Shown piece after piece: positions 62,201 through 64,000 of a stretch of 64,000 nucleotides of DNA (positions within the stretch are counted from its first letter, which is position 1; each line of letters opens with the position of its first letter). The notes below the pieces were generated by a model that saw nothing but the letters and a program-made list of their open reading frames with translations, had not been told where the DNA came from and ran no database searches. The position numbers and the translations under genes are program-made. Source of the stretch: Punctularia strigosozonata HHB-11173 SS5 (lineage: Eukaryota > Basidiomycota > Agaricomycetes > Corticiales > Punctulariaceae); contig NW_006767433.1 of NCBI RefSeq assembly GCF_000264995.1, positions 474,651 through 538,650 of the forward strand, written 5' to 3'.

Positions 62201-64000
62201 GTCGGATGCAGGGGGAGAGTATAAGTCCAAAGCCTTGGACGACTACTTTAAAAGTAACGGCATTAAAGTTCTTCAGAGCGCACCCCACACGCCACAGCAG
62301 AATGGTCGTGCTGAGCGGTATACGCGCACTTTCATGGATAAGGCTGAGTCGATGCGCTTTGACGCTTGCTTGCCTGAATCCTGGTGGAATTTTGCTGTCG
62401 AGCATGCAACGCATGTATATAACAGAACTCCGATTGTGCGCCTAAACTGGAAAACGCCATATGAGTTTCTGTATGGTAGACCACCGCGAGTCGATCACTT
62501 GCGAGTGTTTGGATGTGGTGCATATGTTCACCTCCCCGCCAACGTTCGAAAGAACAAGATGTCACCTAAGTCTGAACTTATGATATATATCGGTGTTGCG
62601 GATGGTATGGAAACGAACTTCAAGTTCATGCGCCTACCCAACAATGTGATATTCACATCTGCCCATGCGTTGTTTGACGAGACTCTGTTCCCTAAGTGTG
62701 CGAAGCAAAAACAAACGAAAAATACGCGTATTGGAGGTCCGCGATCCAAAGACACCAACCACCCATTGGGTCAACCACCCATTCCTTGGGACGACGATGA
62801 CGAAATTCCGTCGGCTCCTGTTCCCACTACAACTCCTGAAAAGGGGAAAGGCAAGGCGCCAGACGTGGCACCTGAGCTTCCTTCGACGCCCAAAAGAGAG
62901 CGGTCAAGGACTCCTAGCCCAGTACCGCCTGAACAACCATGGCAATCTCCAAGGAGATCCGGTCGTCTCAGGAAAGTACCGAAGCGAGAGGGCAATATAT
63001 ACGGTGAAAGGAAACATCCTGTTTCCCAATACAAGCAGATTGAGCGTGAACGCGCCTGGAAAGACTTAGTAGAGGGTGGATCCTCACCAGGCAAAGGCAA
63101 AGCGTCACACAAGGTCTCTCGGAAGCAAATAATAGAGAGCGAATTATCGCCTCCAGAGGACGAACCGGCTCCTGTGCCTAGTTTGCCACCTCAGACTCCG
63201 AGAAAAAGCGACGACCCGTCTGCACCAGAAACACCATTCACTGGCTATCGCGAAAGCGCCAGTAAAGCCCCATCCTCGGAATCTGATTCTGAAGGAGATG
63301 CTCGGTTAGCAAAATTATGCCAGGAGGGGGGAGTACAGTTCGTCGAAGCGTTGCTTTTGCGCGCATATCCACTATTCGGCGGAAATCCCAACCAGTCCAA
63401 TGTAAAAGAATGGACATATCGCGATATTCAGCGGCTTAAACCTGCTGAGCAAAAGGAATGGCGTGCTGCATGCCGTGATGAGCTTGAAGCTCTCCGGAAG
63501 CGCAAGGTCTATGACCTGGTTGATCGCCCGCGAGACCGAAAGGTCATTAAAAACCGATGGGTCTTCGACATCAAATCTGATGGTCGAAAAAAGGCCAGGC
63601 TTGTAGCCAAAGGTTTCTCCCAGGTTGAAGGAATCGACTTCAATGAAGTCTTCTCACCTGTAGTTCGTTTTGAGACAGTGCGAATGATGTTTGCACTATG
63701 CGCACTTGAAAACTGGCAAATTCATGCCGTTGATGTGCGAAATGCCTATTTATATGGCAATCTCGACGAAGAAATATATATGGAGCAACCTGAAGGCTTT
63801 AAAGAGCCAGGGCGCGAAAACATGGTTTTCCAGCTTCGCCGCGCGCTCTACGGACTTAAACAGGCAGGGTTAGCTTGGTGGAAAGCCCTCGACCGGTCCA
63901 TGGCCGACCTAGGCTTTAAACGCCTTGTGTCAGACGCTGGTATATTCGTCTACAACAAAGATGGCAATTTCTGCATTGCCGTAGTCTATGTTGACGATGC
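59262..64000 (+). CDS. Copia gag-pol polyprotein, single open frame, runs off the window
   Basis: One uninterrupted frame of 1,579 codons to the window end. Residues about 1-330 form gag (LTGANYQHWASDMQNYLMAH, then Gln-rich repeats and a GRGKGKDKGKGK basic patch). Residues about 435-480 hold two Cys/His modules of the type PCRT-x-A-(D/E)-H-x2-CPA. The protease is at about 724 (MCDSGVSYHF). The integrase zinc region is at about 856-893 (TWHHRFAHPSKDV, ICRGCAQGK). The integrase triad is Asp in IHSDIKSF (about 920), Asp in MSDAGGEY (about 983) and Glu in QNGRAERY (about 1018). A Pro/Ser-rich linker precedes RT from about 1430 (KNRWVFDIK), with VDVRNAYLYG and YVDD at the very end. All visible catalytic residues are present. 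RNase H and the 3' LTR lie outside. Likely an autonomous, recent element. Confidence 0.88.
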   Translation, partial: MSSALYQIAELTGANYQHWASDMQNYLMAHSHWTAIVNPRPALSTTPSAQELSDEKAWVDHDMQAMGCINLRLSMSIRSNTSDLTTAAAIWQRLKKDYGSLALGNVYHEFSALLATNIPGNSHPAPALNKMQAHWDRLKEVKVVSTSALATARSHTATASISAAGSTAIPATEPLPEWLLAMFIIAKLPLQMSFISHLQQQKQPAELDVDDIRRQVILAYDQRQLHASSSKKPSDTANKLSTVKRKQGDQSFSQQQRPKGQQQQQSSQSQQRPQGQQQHSDKRRRGRSGRGKGKDKGKGKAYVADCDHDVTMASVAVAADEPKPAPRRAPSPYVADRRMFKPVVKVTEPSTIYPSVNGALKLARDLGIRPMPEQLQVLEATVEQRHVQTLNEERDALRAATLKHLLECPEEDTFENHLERKRRIEAVNRLKGTWCYAYCEAKPPCRTQADHNFCPAIEPFCTAETPCRTFAEHKKCPALGLSSVPTTTRPAGATGASRRPSPGTSSDSSLRGVPPTPPFHGTSDSSNEECGAISSDWSLANGSPTLDSDEEALRAFKRVRLSPSSDGGSSDSSWTPSRPNLMDRISPRPTGTSSTPLAKRISSRAPTPEYVPPDASDDECDDFVSIGSRSESPLGDDPGHAGPSRWSGMTVDDDEDVGYVPSHPSTLNIANLSAASSRDNIAACNILCDDVLCSNNNCVHLLSYSACADCKGKGKPSQVFWMCDSGVSYHFTNDINDFIEYKPFDVPVRLSTANNHTNMIGEGTVILKTKKDTVQITGVKLVPDINMRLLSLGQFLQSDMTALCNSEAVRVLTEQGEPFLTFTPRVSGDTIYGVQTLPDKEIEVVDMVYALDYQTWHHRFAHPSKDVLRHARKHISGFTPVEIPTEEHICRGCAQGKMPLRPFPTHPVRAERAFELIHSDIKSFPIESYHKHKYVITFLDDYTSFAWIVCLRTKDAALPAIKHFMAMVKNQFSSTVEKWMSDAGGEYKSKALDDYFKSNGIKVLQSAPHTPQQNGRAERYTRTFMDKAESMRFDACLPESWWNFAVEHATHVYNRTPIVRLNWKTPYEFLYGRPPRVDHLRVFGCGAYVHLPANVRKNKMSPKSELMIYIGVADGMETNFKFMRLPNNVIFTSAHALFDETLFPKCAKQKQTKNTRIGGPRSKDTNHPLGQPPIPWDDDDEIPSAPVPTTTPEKGKGKAPDVAPELPSTPKRERSRTPSPVPPEQPWQSPRRSGRLRKVPKREGNIYGERKHPVSQYKQIERERAWKDLVEGGSSPGKGKASHKVSRKQIIESELSPPEDEPAPVPSLPPQTPRKSDDPSAPETPFTGYRESASKAPSSESDSEGDARLAKLCQEGGVQFVEALLLRAYPLFGGNPNQSNVKEWTYRDIQRLKPAEQKEWRAACRDELEALRKRKVYDLVDRPRDRKVIKNRWVFDIKSDGRKKARLVAKGFSQVEGIDFNEVFSPVVRFETVRMMFALCALENWQIHAVDVRNAYLYGNLDEEIYMEQPEGFKEPGRENMVFQLRRALYGLKQAGLAWWKALDRSMADLGFKRLVSDAGIFVYNKDGNFCIAVVYVDD

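Overview
This window is a transposon-saturated stretch of a filamentous fungal genome, most likely a mushroom-forming basidiomycete (Agaricomycetes). The clues are short introns (mostly 45-60 nt, GT-AG, with CTAAC-like branch sites), one ordinary host gene with seven exons, and the repeat content: Ty1/Copia, Ty3/Gypsy, pogo-like and CACTA/Tnp2-like elements. I cannot name the species. I see no rRNA, tRNA or CRISPR array.

Layout. At 0.6-2.3 kb lies an apparently intact BRL1/BRR6-type nuclear-envelope gene, the only clear host gene. At 3.5-6.5 kb is a decayed minus-strand Copia element that has lost most of its reverse transcriptase. At 6.9-8.15 kb is a broken coding region made of three similar modules that I do not recognise, cut off by a small inverted-repeat element (8151-8531). 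From 8.62 to 30.02 kb there is a three-layer nest. A roughly 110-bp MITE is split by a roughly 2-kb TA/AT-targeting non-autonomous DNA element (copy A). Copy A is split in turn by a 19.3-kb CACTA-like element (8872-28177). That element has CAC...GTG ends, a 3-bp TAT target duplication and about 445-bp terminal inverted repeats.

The 19.3-kb element is the main find. Besides a Tnp2-family transposase (23.8-27.7 kb, interrupted by a doubtful assembly gap) it carries six other coding units: a very large W-rich protein, a coiled-coil protein ending in an acidic GMSSDESD motif, two small two-exon proteins, a serine/proline-rich protein and an intact five-exon WD40 protein with a membrane-like tail. 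Two clusters of a palindromic repeat (GCTCGCGA, 6-nt centre, TCGCGAGC) lie inside it. Two of the large units are broken and the small ones and the WD40 gene look intact. How they would cooperate is inference: they travel together between one pair of inverted repeats, so they are candidate cargo or transposition accessories.

From 30 to 58 kb everything recognisable is mobile-element debris: a Gypsy integrase fragment, a pogo-like transposase pseudogene, solo LTRs of at least five families (most with exact 5-bp duplications), two more copies of the TA element with GC-rich minisatellite cores (43.8-45.2 and 50.3-52.1 kb), a nearly complete Copia pol (39.6-43.3 kb), a Copia relic with an internal inversion (52.1-54.7 kb) and a Gypsy relic (54.7-56.7 kb). 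Remnants of multi-exon minus-strand genes (34.4-35.6, 45.2-45.7, 49.6-50.3 kb) abut these insertions. At 58.6 kb a putative LTR starts an apparently intact Copia element whose single gag-pol frame (from 59262) is still open at the window edge.
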